Assembly: GCA_020851115.1 (NCBI GenBank)
Contig: JADZDJ010000160.1
Location: forward strand, 1-54,378
Origin: Pirellulales bacterium
GTDB lineage: Bacteria > Planctomycetota > Planctomycetia > Pirellulales > JADZDJ01
Length of the DNA stretch: 54,378 nucleotides
Direction of reading: 5' to 3'
Below, one piece after another: positions 36,778 through 45,076 of the stretch. The stretch's first letter is position 1, and the number at the start of each line of letters is the position of its first letter. The notes below the pieces were generated by a model. The model was not told the origin of the DNA. It saw nothing but the letters and a program-made list of their open reading frames with translations, and did no database searches. The position numbers were made by a program, and so were the translations under genes.

Positions 36778-37494
36778 CTATTCGAACCACGGGCGGGGAA
36801 GTATCCCTGTGCCGAACTGCCCCAGTCGCAGGCGAAGCGCGGCAAGTCCCTCTCGAATTCGCCGTCGAACCGCCAGCCAGAAACGCCGTTTGCGGTGCGT
36901 CGATTGGAAGTGTTTGACGTCTTCGAGTGCGGCGGCAGCCATCGCAACGTCTTCGGGCGATTGCAGATCGGTAAATGGCAGTCGTGCAATACTTCCGCAG
37001 CAGACATGCTGCTTCGATCGCCTGGATGATGCGACATTGAGGTGAACAATCGGCTCATCGTCTTCGGCCGTTCGTCGTATACCATCTTCCGCGAGGTGAG
37101 CTGCATCCAACCGCCACAATCGGCAATCAACATCATGGAATCGAAGCGCATGGTCGATCCGGCGCCAGAGATCGCTGTTTTTAATGGGGACCATTTCGCC
37201 ATGGCGTTCCCATTGCCAGGCATTGGTGCGCCACTCGTCGAGACCGTATCGTAACCCCTTCGATACGGATGCGCTCACCGTGTGCAGCGTGACGCGAGAA
37301 GGCTGATCCAATGCCTCTAACCCGCGGACGACGGCCAGCAATTCGAGTCGTTCGCCGCTGGCATCTGGCTCGGCGTCTTTTACCTCAAGCTCTCGCCGGC
37401 CGTCGGCGGTTTGCAGCACAAATCGCCAATTTCCACAGCGATTACGCCGACTTGCCTCGGCGAGCAGATGAAAATGTGGTGCGGGAGCTGGCAT
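36778..37494 (-). CDS. RNase H-like fold protein with missing catalytic residues
   Basis: A 238-residue protein whose first 140 residues align by eye with RNase HI: GERLELLAVVRGLEAL corresponds to the second strand and helix (Glu51 equals the catalytic Glu), and GLRYGLDEWRTNAWQWERHG then PIKNSDLWRRID matches the handle region almost step for step. The first catalytic Asp position reads Glu13 (LLAEAS) and the third reads Val73 (HTVSASVSKG instead of TDSxxVxxG). A C-terminal extension of about 100 basic residues is not part of RNase HI. It may bind RNA-DNA hybrids without cutting. It is divergent from the methyltransferase gene. Confidence 0.75.
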   Translation of the reverse strand: MPAPAPHFHLLAEASRRNRCGNWRFVLQTADGRRELEVKDAEPDASGERLELLAVVRGLEALDQPSRVTLHTVSASVSKGLRYGLDEWRTNAWQWERHGEMVPIKNSDLWRRIDHALRFHDVDCRLWRLDAAHLAEDGIRRTAEDDEPIVHLNVASSRRSKQHVCCGSIARLPFTDLQSPEDVAMAAAALEDVKHFQSTHRKRRFWLAVRRRIREGLAALRLRLGQFGTGILPRPWFE

Positions 37495-37627
37495 GGCTGA
37501 AGAATCCGCACATCCATGCCGCGGAATGAATCTACCCTCGGTTGCGTTTCAGCCGTGGAATATTCATCCAACGGCCGGTCGTCTCGCGTCTATCGCTCCG
37601 CAAAGACGGAGAGCCAATCGTAAGGCG

Positions 37628-37701
37628 CCTGTAAGAGGCGAAACCGTTGTCCGAATGCCGGAATTTGGTTCCGTCGGGGAAGAGATTCCCCCTCCTACAA
37701 G
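37628..37701. repeat. Small element with imperfect terminal inverted repeats and internal hairpins
   Basis: GCCTGTAAGAGG at about 37628 is an imperfect inverted match of CCTCCTACAAGC ending near 37701. Inside, GGGGAA (37676-37681) and TTCCCC (37686-37691) form a 6-base stem with a 4-base loop, and CGCCT/AGGCG (37626-37640) forms a 5-base stem at the left end. A further CTCCG/CGGAG stem lies just upstream at 37596-37611. It sits between the RNase H-like gene and the methyltransferase start, and may be a MITE-like or REP-like repeat. Confidence 0.4.
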
Positions 37702-37720
37702 CAATTCCGAATCGCTCGCC

Positions 37721-38533
37721 ATGATTTCATCGACCCGAAGTGCCCAATCACAACAGCTTTCCCGAGTGACGCAGACGGTGTCTTTTGAAAATTTCCTCGC
37801 TACAATCGGCCAAGTGAGTGTAAAGCAACCACCCAGCGACCGACCGACGACTAGTTGCGCCGAACTCGAGATAGAATTGCGTCGACGGTTTGATGTTGTC
37901 GAGCATCAAATCGCTATCGGCGGGCGACGCTTCGAGTTGCGTCATCCGCGCTCAGCCGACGACTTGATCGATGAGGGCGATTTTGCCCGCGATGAGCGGC
38001 TGCCGTATTGGGCCGAAATTTGGCCATCGGCCTATGTACTGGCCGAGCGGATTTCGGAAGAAAACGGCCGCGGACGTCGAATGCTGGAGCTTGGCTGCGG
38101 TTCGGGGCTATCCGCAATGGCAGCATTGGCGTCCGGATTTGAAGTCACTGCGGTTGATTACTATTCCGATGCGCTACAGTTCGTGCGTCTGAACGTCATG
38201 CTGAACGAACTGCCGCCCGCTACGGTACGTTCCGTTGATTGGCGCGCGTTTCCGATCGAATTGCACGACTTTGACGTTGTTGTCGCCGCCGACGTACTCT
38301 ACGAGCGAGATTATTGTCGCCTGATAGCCGCAGCCTTCAAGCAGTCGCTGCGGGCCGGTGGCATGGGTTTGCTCACCGATCCGCAGCGAGTGAAAGCCGA
38401 ATCGTTTCCCGACGAATGCCGCCGCGCGGGGCTGAGCGTGGGTGAACCAAACGTATTTGGTCCATTGAGTGTTCCCGGCGGCGATACATTCGTCAAGCAA
38501 ACCGTGAATTTGTTTGAGATGCGTCAAGTGTAG
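37721..38533 (+). CDS. Class I SAM-dependent methyltransferase (METTL21/lysine-MTase-like)
   Basis: The frame opens at 37493, but ATG 37721 (MISSTRSAQSQQLSRVTQTV) is a more likely start, giving 270 residues; the upstream part overlaps a repeat-like hairpin region. LPYWAEIWPSAYVLAERI followed by MLELGCGSGLSAMAALASG (SAM motif I), VTAVDYYSDALQFVRLN (motif II) and FDVVVAADVLYERDYCRLI (DxLY post-motif) is the pattern of the METTL21/FAM86-like protein methyltransferases. The substrate is unknown, possibly a protein lysine. It converges with the amidotransferase-like gene, with a 40-base gap. Confidence 0.85.
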   Translation: MISSTRSAQSQQLSRVTQTVSFENFLATIGQVSVKQPPSDRPTTSCAELEIELRRRFDVVEHQIAIGGRRFELRHPRSADDLIDEGDFARDERLPYWAEIWPSAYVLAERISEENGRGRRMLELGCGSGLSAMAALASGFEVTAVDYYSDALQFVRLNVMLNELPPATVRSVDWRAFPIELHDFDVVVAADVLYERDYCRLIAAAFKQSLRAGGMGLLTDPQRVKAESFPDECRRAGLSVGEPNVFGPLSVPGGDTFVKQTVNLFEMRQV

Positions 38534-38573
38534 CTCGAGCATCCTGCACTGGCCCGACTGCTGGAAGCTGCGA

Positions 38574-39326
38574 TTAAGCCGCCGCCAGTTGTAGTGCCTG
38601 CGGCACTTCGCCGGTAATGCCTACGATCCATTCTTCGAAGATACGAATATCGATCGCCGACGCGCTTTCGGCTTCTGGATGGAATTGAGTGCCGAGCACC
38701 CACCAATCGCTGTCTTTGCTCTCGAACGACTCGATAACGCCGTCCGGCGAACGCGCACTGATGAGGAGGCCAGGGGCAAGTTCGTCGATGGCCATGTGAT
38801 GCATGCTGTTGACGCGAATTTCTCCCTCGCCGAAGACTCGCTCCATCAGCGTGCCGGGAACAACTTCCAACCCGTGGCGATGCGCAGGGTCGAGCGAGTC
38901 GAAATGCGGGATCGCTTTCGGCAGATCTTCCGGGAGGTGCAGAAACAGATTGCCGCCGAGCGTGAGGTTGAGTAATTGCATTCCCGATCCAATGCCGAAC
39001 ACCGGAATACGGCGTTTGGCAACCAGTCGGGTCAGCAAGCGGTCGAATTGCTCTCGCCGACTGTTGACCAGCCGGGCGCTGGGGTGCAACATGAAACCGT
39101 CATTTCGCGGGTCGAGATCGGCTCCGCCGACCAGCACCACGCCGTCGAGTTGGTCCAAGATTTGATTTGTATCGTCCGCGTCGGCCTGCGGCGGCAAGAT
39201 CACGGGGATGCCACCCACGGCTTGAATACAGTCGTAGTAGCCGGCGGCGAGGTACGTAAACGCCGGCGAATCTTTCTTGGCGGAACGGTAATCGGCATTC
39301 AATCCAATCAATGGCTTCTTACGCAT
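38574..39326 (-). CDS. Class I glutamine amidotransferase-like (PuuD-type) protein lacking the Cys nucleophile
   Basis: A 250-residue protein starting MRKKPLIGLNADYRS, preceded by a very good ribosome-binding site (AAGGAGG about six bases before the ATG), so this start is firm even though the frame extends upstream. It matches the gamma-glutamyl-GABA hydrolase group: GVVLVGGADLDPRNDG, FGIGSGMQLLNLTLGGNLFL, GTQFHPEAE. The nucleophile elbow is normally GxCxG; here it reads GIGSG, with Gly113 at the Cys position (codon 38988-38990). The His216-Pro-Glu218 pair remains. Hydrolysis by the usual mechanism is therefore unlikely. The function is unknown; a binding or structural role is possible. Confidence 0.85.
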   Translation of the reverse strand: MRKKPLIGLNADYRSAKKDSPAFTYLAAGYYDCIQAVGGIPVILPPQADADDTNQILDQLDGVVLVGGADLDPRNDGFMLHPSARLVNSRREQFDRLLTRLVAKRRIPVFGIGSGMQLLNLTLGGNLFLHLPEDLPKAIPHFDSLDPAHRHGLEVVPGTLMERVFGEGEIRVNSMHHMAIDELAPGLLISARSPDGVIESFESKDSDWWVLGTQFHPEAESASAIDIRIFEEWIVGITGEVPQALQLAAA

Positions 39327-40099
39327 TGGGTTCCTCCTTGCGACACATCTTGTGTCCGTAAAAAAATGAATGGAAACGACCCTTGGAGGCACACTCGTGC
39401 TCTGGCGCTGTTCGGGAAACAAAATCGCAACCAGCAAGCAATGGCTTTCATCTTTCCGGAGAGATACCGGCGAAGACTTCGCAACAAGTGAAACTCGTGC
39501 GTCGTCCCTAACGCATCGGTGTACTCTGGGATGAGTGGTTGGCGACTCGCATCCGTTCTGGGCACTACGCCAGAGGGATTTCCTTATCCTGTGGGCCTCG
39601 TAAACTTTTCCTCCTTGAAACGTCGGCATCGCGGATCTTCGCAAAGTTCGGTCAGGCTACCGGCTGAAAATCCACTTCAGCCAACGCCCCGCCGATCGAC
39701 CTTGCATTCTGCGGCACCGCAATTGCAAACCTTCCGACCAGGTCATCAGGCCAGAGTTGCAAGTTCGAGCGAATGTATCCGCCGGAAAATAAAGTGCAAG
39801 TATTTCCGGCATTTTGCGGCCTTCTCGAGCCACAACCGCTAGATCGTGTGCTAGCATCGCCACGAGCGTCGGGGTTGAGCAATCGAGGTGCCCCAACGCC
39901 CTACCCGGCGGCTTCATCGTTCCAACAACTTCGCTAGAATTTTAAGTTCCAAATGCTTGTGACTTGATGAACTGCGTATCGTAGCGGTAGCTGCCGGCCG
40001 CGGAAAAACGTAAAAATCGTCCGGATTCGTCGGCGATTGAAGATCTCGATAACGATAAATTCCAGTTGCCAACTCCCCAATTCTCCGGTTTCTGCCCCT
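39327..40099. other. Gene-poor divergent region, nothing recognised
   Basis: About 770 bases between the amidotransferase-like gene (minus) and the OleA-like gene (plus). Several overlapping open frames exist on both strands, but none has a recognisable motif or a plausible composition. The promoter of the OleA-like gene should lie near its right end. Confidence 0.4.
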
Positions 40100-41179
40100 A
40101 TGGTTTACAACCACGTCTGCCTCGAATCGCTCGCCTATACGCTGCCGGAGGAAATTGTTTCATCCGACGAATTGGAATGCCGTTTGGAGCCGCTCTATTC
40201 GCGGCTGCGGTTGCCGATGGGGCGCTTGGAGTTGATGACGGGCATTCGCGAGCGCCGATTTTGGAAGCCCGGAACGATGCCCAGCGAGATCAGCGTCGTC
40301 TCGGCTCGTCGCGCGCTGGAAGCCGCAGAAATCGACCGGCACGAGATTGGGGCGCTGATTCACGGATCGGTGTGTCGTGATTTCTTGGAGCCAGCGACCT
40401 CCTGCGGCGTACACCATCGGTTGGAGTTGCCGCGCGGTTGCGCCACTTACGATGTTTCCAATGCGTGCTTGGGAGTACTGAATGGCATGGTGCAAGTCGC
40501 GAACATGATCGAGTTAGGGCAAATTCGCGCAGGCCTGGTCGTCGGCACTGAAGGCAGTCGAGAATTGATTGCAACGACGATCGAAATGCTCAACGCCAAT
40601 CAGTCGTTGACGCGCGAATCGGTGAAGCCCGCGATGGCGTCGCTTACGATCGGTTCTGCAAGCGCCGCCGCGTTGCTCGTCCATCGCGACCTCAGCCGTA
40701 CGGGCAATCGCCTGCTGTCGGCAACGATCCGTTGTAATTCCGCCGGTCACGAACTCTGTCACAGCGGCCGCGATGAAGCTGCCGTCGGCGGAATGAAGCC
40801 CACCATGCAGACGGATGCCGAAACGCTGATGCACGAGGGAGTGGCGATTGGCCGCGAGACTTTCGACCACTTCTTGACCGAACTGGGCTGGTCGATCAGC
40901 GATATTAACAAAACGGCCTGTCATCAGGTTGGGGCGCCGCAGCGCAAACTGATGCTGGAAACCTTTGGCATCAACCCCGCCATCGATTTTATTACCTTTC
41001 CGTGGCTTGGCAACACAGGCGCTGCAGCCATGCCAACGACACTGGCCGTCGGCATCGAACGCGGCCATTATCAGTCCAGCGATCGAGTCGCCCTACTGGG
41101 CATCGGTTCGGGAATCAATGTCTTGATGCTTGCGCTGGAACTAAATAAGCTCGCGGTCGCAGGCGGAGCGATCGAGTAA
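40100..41179 (+). CDS. FabH/OleA-like thiolase-fold 3-ketoacyl synthase
   Basis: A 359-residue condensing enzyme starting MVYNHVCLESLAYTLPEEIV. The catalytic triad of the FabH superfamily is present: Cys123 in DVSNACLGVLNGM, His275 in ACHQVGAP and Asn305 in WLGNTGAAAMP. The segment SVCRDFLEPATS places a Glu at residue 97, which matches from memory the extra catalytic Glu that OleA uses for head-to-head Claisen condensation of two acyl-CoAs; FabH lacks it. DRVALLGIGSGINVLM near the end also resembles OleA. An automatic annotation would probably call it 3-oxoacyl-ACP synthase III. No oleB, oleC or oleD gene is in the window. The gene faces the fatty-acid-type cluster across a Uma2 gene. Confidence 0.85.
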   Translation: MVYNHVCLESLAYTLPEEIVSSDELECRLEPLYSRLRLPMGRLELMTGIRERRFWKPGTMPSEISVVSARRALEAAEIDRHEIGALIHGSVCRDFLEPATSCGVHHRLELPRGCATYDVSNACLGVLNGMVQVANMIELGQIRAGLVVGTEGSRELIATTIEMLNANQSLTRESVKPAMASLTIGSASAAALLVHRDLSRTGNRLLSATIRCNSAGHELCHSGRDEAAVGGMKPTMQTDAETLMHEGVAIGRETFDHFLTELGWSISDINKTACHQVGAPQRKLMLETFGINPAIDFITFPWLGNTGAAAMPTTLAVGIERGHYQSSDRVALLGIGSGINVLMLALELNKLAVAGGAIE

Positions 41180-41264
41180 TTGATCATGGATTCTCAGCCA
41201 GAAAAACGAACGATGAAACGGGCATCTGTTCCGCTTTCGCTTCGCGGCATAGGGTGGGAAGTGT

Positions 41265-41903
41265 ATGGCAATAACATCCGAAGCTGGACGAAGAGTCTTG
41301 ATGACGCTTAACAATTGGCCCGATGATTTGCCGCCGCCATTTCCCATCGAACGACTTACGGTCGAAGAATATCAACGCATCGTGGCGTCGGGATCGTTGA
41401 AACCGGAGAGGCGCGTCGAGTTCCTGGAAGACGTGATCGTTCGCAAGGCTCGTACCAGCTTGCGGCATGATGCGGCCGTTGAAAAGCTGCTCGAATCGCT
41501 GCGGCCGCTGTTGCCGCAGGGATGGAGCGCGCTGCCCAATGGTGAGGTTGTCATGCAGGACAGTCAACCCATACCAGACGTGGTCGTTGTCAGCGACATC
41601 CTCAACGATCGACCCCTCGCACTTCCTCGAGCGGCGGAAACATCGTTGGTGGTTGAAGTTGCCGACGGCTCATTACCTTTCGACCGTCGCAGCAAAGCGC
41701 GAATCTACGCCCGCGCGGCAATTCCTTATTATTGGATCTTGAACTTGCTCGATGGCCAGATGGAAGTGTTCAGCAATCCAAGCGGCCCGGTCCCCATGCC
41801 CGGTTTTCACGAACAGCGTATCTATCGTCGTGAGGACAAGGTGAGCGTTGTCATCGGACTGGATGACTTCGGTGCGATTCGAGTCGCCGATTTGCTACCC
41901 TAG
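41265..41903 (+). CDS. Uma2-family (DUF820) putative endonuclease
   Basis: A 212-residue protein with the restriction-endonuclease-like pattern of Uma2: LTVEEYQRIVASG, RRVEFLEDVIV, PIPDVVVVSDI, SLVVEVADGSLPFDRRSKAR and YARAAIPYYWILNLLDGQME. The PD-(D/E)xK-type residues (Asp in PDVV, Glu in VEVAD, Lys of RRSKAR) are present. These proteins are abundant in cyanobacteria and planctomycetes; their role is undetermined. ATG 41301 is an alternative start. It follows the OleA-like gene by 85 bases on the same strand, and its 3' end faces fabI. Confidence 0.9.
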   Translation: MAITSEAGRRVLMTLNNWPDDLPPPFPIERLTVEEYQRIVASGSLKPERRVEFLEDVIVRKARTSLRHDAAVEKLLESLRPLLPQGWSALPNGEVVMQDSQPIPDVVVVSDILNDRPLALPRAAETSLVVEVADGSLPFDRRSKARIYARAAIPYYWILNLLDGQMEVFSNPSGPVPMPGFHEQRIYRREDKVSVVIGLDDFGAIRVADLLP

Positions 41904-42056
41904 CGCGAGTGATGCAATTTCCTTGCGCTTCGGCGCAACGACTTGCACGAACCGATCCTCGGAACTGGCCGTTTGAAACGGCCCTGCGACCGTATCGCGG
42001 ACGCAAGTTTGTCGGCAAACGAATTGCATGGTCTTGGCAAAGCGTAATATCGACTG

Positions 42057-42878
42057 TTATTCGCGGATCGCTCGGCGAATCAGGTCGCGGTCGAAATAAT
42101 TCACGCTCATTCCAGCATCCACGACGATCTGCTGAGCATTGATGCCGCTGGAACGAGGGCTGAGCAGAAACGCCGCGGCATTGGCGGCTTCATCGGTCTT
42201 GACGGCCTCCTTTCTCAGCGTGACTTGCTCGGCATAGAGATAGGCGTCGACATAGCCCGGTATGCCCGCGGACGACGCCGTTTTCAGCAGCCCCGGCGAG
42301 ACGGCATTGAATCGCACGCGCGAAAACTTGCTGAACGATTTCGCCAGGAATGCGAGCGACGAATCGAGGGCGGCCTTGATCGGGGCCATATAGCCGTAGT
42401 TTTCCGCGGCCATCCGCGTCGTGGAGATCGAAACAGCCACCACGGACGCGTCGGGATCGAAAACTTCTCGGAAGCAATTCGACAGCGACATCAGCGAATA
42501 ACACGAAACGTCGGCCGCGCGTAAAAATGTTGCCTTGGGAGTTTCGTGGAAAGGCTTCAAGCCGGACGTGGGATCCGCCAGGGCCGCAAAGTCGGCCGAA
42601 GCGATGCTGTGCAGCAGGCCGTGCAATGTTGGCCGCATTTCAGCGACCTGATCGCGGAGCCGAGCAATTTGATCTTCGCGTTCGACATCGCACATCAAAA
42701 CTGGTGCATTGCCAACCAGCGGCAGAACCTTGTCTCGGCGAGAGTCGCTGCGAACTGAATAAATCACGTCGGCGCCGTGTTTTGTCAGCACTTGGCCGAC
42801 ATGAAATGCGATGCTCTTGCGATTGGAAACGCCGAGCACCAGAAACGTCTTGCCGGCGAGTTGTAGAAAGTCAGTCAT
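42057..42878 (-). CDS. fabI: Enoyl-[acyl-carrier-protein] reductase (FabI type)
   Basis: A 273-residue SDR enzyme starting [20 protein letters not shown] at 42878. The nucleotide-binding loop [14 protein letters not shown] and the catalytic Tyr161-x6-Lys168 (YGYMAPIK) match FabI spacing; [18 protein letters not shown] closes the fold. It reduces the enoyl-ACP double bond in the last step of the elongation cycle. It is the last gene of the minus-strand run FabF-ACP-two CrtI-like-FabZ-FabI, 68 bases after the dehydratase. Whether this is the housekeeping enzyme or one dedicated to the cluster cannot be told here. Confidence 0.9.
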   Translation of the reverse strand: MTDFLQLAGKTFLVLGVSNRKSIAFHVGQVLTKHGADVIYSVRSDSRRDKVLPLVGNAPVLMCDVEREDQIARLRDQVAEMRPTLHGLLHSIASADFAALADPTSGLKPFHETPKATFLRAADVSCYSLMSLSNCFREVFDPDASVVAVSISTTRMAAENYGYMAPIKAALDSSLAFLAKSFSKFSRVRFNAVSPGLLKTASSAGIPGYVDAYLYAEQVTLRKEAVKTDEAANAAAFLLSPRSSGINAQQIVVDAGMSVNYFDRDLIRRAIRE

Positions 42879-42946
42879 CAATCCAGTTTCACCAAAGTTG
42901 CCGCCGCGAACCGACCAAGGATGCAACGGTCGAATCGGTTTGTGCC

Positions 42947-43498
42947 TTAGGTTGCGCTCGGTTCGCGCGACCTACTGGCCAACATACAAGCGAAGTCGAA
43001 TCTGACAGCAAGTTTTCCGTCGCAAGTGACTTGGGCATCGAAGTAAAATGCGTCGGCCAGCTTTTCGCGGAGCTGCACGTCGATTTCAATCGTTTCGTCG
43101 GGGCGTATCGTGCGTTTGAATCGGACGTTGTTCATCCGCGTGACAACGGGTATCGTGTCGCTGCCATTGTTTCCGCGTCGCGACATCAAAACCGCGCCAG
43201 CCTGTAGGGCGGCTTCGCACAGCAACACGCCGGGCACGAGAGGGAATTCAGGGAAGTGGCCGGTAAAACACCAATTGTGCGCAACAAATGTCTTGCGACA
43301 AATAACTCGCTCGTCGGACTGTTCGATAATCTCATCAATCAGCAAAAATGGCTCTCGATGCGGAATTGCCGCACGGATTTCAGTAGTACTCATAGGCGTT
43401 GCATGTTGACTCGCCGCGTTGACGCCGGAATCCGATCGAGCACAACCCAATCGGTCGCCCTGCGCTGCCGCGCCTGGTTGGTTGGCGAAAGGGCTCAT
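42947..43498 (-). CDS. FabZ/FabA-type hotdog dehydratase
   Basis: A hotdog-fold protein. [15 protein letters not shown] opens the domain, and the catalytic segment [20 protein letters not shown] carries the His and Glu pair of FabZ (3-hydroxyacyl-ACP dehydratase). [14 protein letters not shown] is the usual third-strand motif. The ATG at 43498 overlaps the stop of the upstream CrtI-like gene in an ATGA, arguing for coupled translation, but ATG 43393 ([16 protein letters not shown], 148 residues) matches the normal FabZ start. It probably makes the enoyl-ACP that FabI or the CrtI-like enzymes act on. Confidence 0.9.
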   Translation of the reverse strand: MSPFANQPGAAAQGDRLGCARSDSGVNAASQHATPMSTTEIRAAIPHREPFLLIDEIIEQSDERVICRKTFVAHNWCFTGHFPEFPLVPGVLLCEAALQAGAVLMSRRGNNGSDTIPVVTRMNNVRFKRTIRPDETIEIDVQLREKLADAFYFDAQVTCDGKLAVRFDFACMLASRSREPSAT

Positions 43499-44943
43499 TC
43501 CGTGGCCAGCGCCAATTGCGCACCCGGCGACTTCGTCAAGATGGCATCGACTTCATTGGCCACAATCACTCCATAATTCATCGCCCCCAGCCAGCCCGAC
43601 ATGATAATGCCCACGCTGCCGGCGTGATACAACCGCGACACTTGCTGCGGCAGCCCACGACTGATGGCCAACCCCTCAAATTTTGTGCCGAAACTGGCTC
43701 CGTTGGCGTGGCGAGTATAGTGTTCGAAAGTGCGCGGCGTGGACGCTTCGGCATGATCGCTGATGGTACGGATGTTGGGGACATACTTTTCGAGACATGC
43801 GAAGGTTGATTCGACGAGGTCGCGTTTTGCCAATTCGTAATCTTCATCGCCGAGAAATGCCCAATCCTCGTATCGCGCATTCGTGCTAGCCACAATAAAA
43901 CAGCGGTCGCAGTCTGGACGAAGCTCCGGATAGTAAAAAGAAAACTCCCGGCTGGTGATGTTCTTGCCGAGCAGCAAATCGGTGCGGAAGAGTGGCGCCG
44001 TCGAACTAAACAACAAATCGCCGCAGCGCTGGTCGATCATCTCTCCGGGTTTGATCGAGATATAAACCTGCGTGCTGGAACTGTTCAGCCGAATGGCACG
44101 GGCTTCGTCAACAAACGAAGGATCGAAATGCCGTTCACCGACCAAGCGAAAAATCGTCGACTTCAAATTCGCATTCGACACGACGGTGGCACACTTGATT
44201 TCTCGCCCGCCGACGCGAACGCCGGTGATTTGGCGGCGATGATTCACCAGGATACGTTCCACATCGCACTTAATGCGCACATCGACGCCGTTGCGTTCCA
44301 ACTCCTTGTGCATCAGCTTGATGAGTCGGTTAGTCCCGCCGCGGAAGGTATAGACTCCTTTCGACATGAAGTTTGAGAAGACGATGCCGTAGGTAATTGC
44401 CGGGTCTTCCAACGTCGATCCATTGGCATAGGCGATTGGCTCCATGAGCAGCCGAACGACATCCTCGCGGCCTGGAAAAAACCGTTCGAAGAGTTGGCCG
44501 ACTGTTGTTGATTGATCGTCGTAGAAATTCATGCCGCGAACGGCTTCGAAGAACGAAGCGACGGTTTCGGCGGGAACACGGAAATCTCGCGTTAGCAATC
44601 GGACAAAATCGTCGCGGTCGAACGAAGTCGTCAGCGCGAACATCGGGTTGTCGAAACTGAGCCGCTTGAGTTGGATAATCGAGTCGGCGATTTCCCGCGT
44701 CCAATATCGGCGGCAGCTCTTAATCATGCCTACGGGGAAACCGTGCAGCGAAATATCGAAGATCCGCCCGCGCGACCGGCGGAACCACGTCGCCATTCCG
44801 CCCAGCTTGTAGTGCTGTTCCAGCAGCAGCACCCGATGGCCGGCACGAGCCAGGGTATTCGCGCACGTCAGCCCCGCCAAACCACTGCCAATAACAATCG
44901 TGTCATACTCACAGGAAACGCCTTGGAGAAAGTCTTTCGGCAT
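43495..44943 (-). CDS. CrtI/phytoene-desaturase-like FAD-dependent oxidoreductase (second of two)
   Basis: A 482-residue flavoprotein. The N-terminal dinucleotide-binding motif is [20 protein letters not shown], followed by [17 protein letters not shown], typical of the phytoene desaturase/carotenoid isomerase/retinol saturase group. [20 protein letters not shown] is the second conserved block, and the C terminus [20 protein letters not shown] is the FAD-contacting end of that group. Members desaturate, saturate or isomerise polyene chains. It lies between another family member and FabZ in a fatty-acid-type operon with no carotenoid gene in the window, so an acyl chain is a more likely substrate than a carotenoid. 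Confidence 0.88.
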   Translation of the reverse strand: MPKDFLQGVSCEYDTIVIGSGLAGLTCANTLARAGHRVLLLEQHYKLGGMATWFRRSRGRIFDISLHGFPVGMIKSCRRYWTREIADSIIQLKRLSFDNPMFALTTSFDRDDFVRLLTRDFRVPAETVASFFEAVRGMNFYDDQSTTVGQLFERFFPGREDVVRLLMEPIAYANGSTLEDPAITYGIVFSNFMSKGVYTFRGGTNRLIKLMHKELERNGVDVRIKCDVERILVNHRRQITGVRVGGREIKCATVVSNANLKSTIFRLVGERHFDPSFVDEARAIRLNSSSTQVYISIKPGEMIDQRCGDLLFSSTAPLFRTDLLLGKNITSREFSFYYPELRPDCDRCFIVASTNARYEDWAFLGDEDYELAKRDLVESTFACLEKYVPNIRTISDHAEASTPRTFEHYTRHANGASFGTKFEGLAISRGLPQQVSRLYHAGSVGIIMSGWLGAMNYGVIVANEVDAILTKSPGAQLALATE

Positions 44944-45076
44944 GGGGTTGACTTAAGCCGGTAGGGGGATGGCAAAAATGGAAATAAATCGATGGGCGAT
45001 GAACGGGCGCTCGATCGCGGTAAATTCGTTCGCGGTGAATCGTGGGTGCTCGTCTGGGGAATTGATCGAAGTGAAT

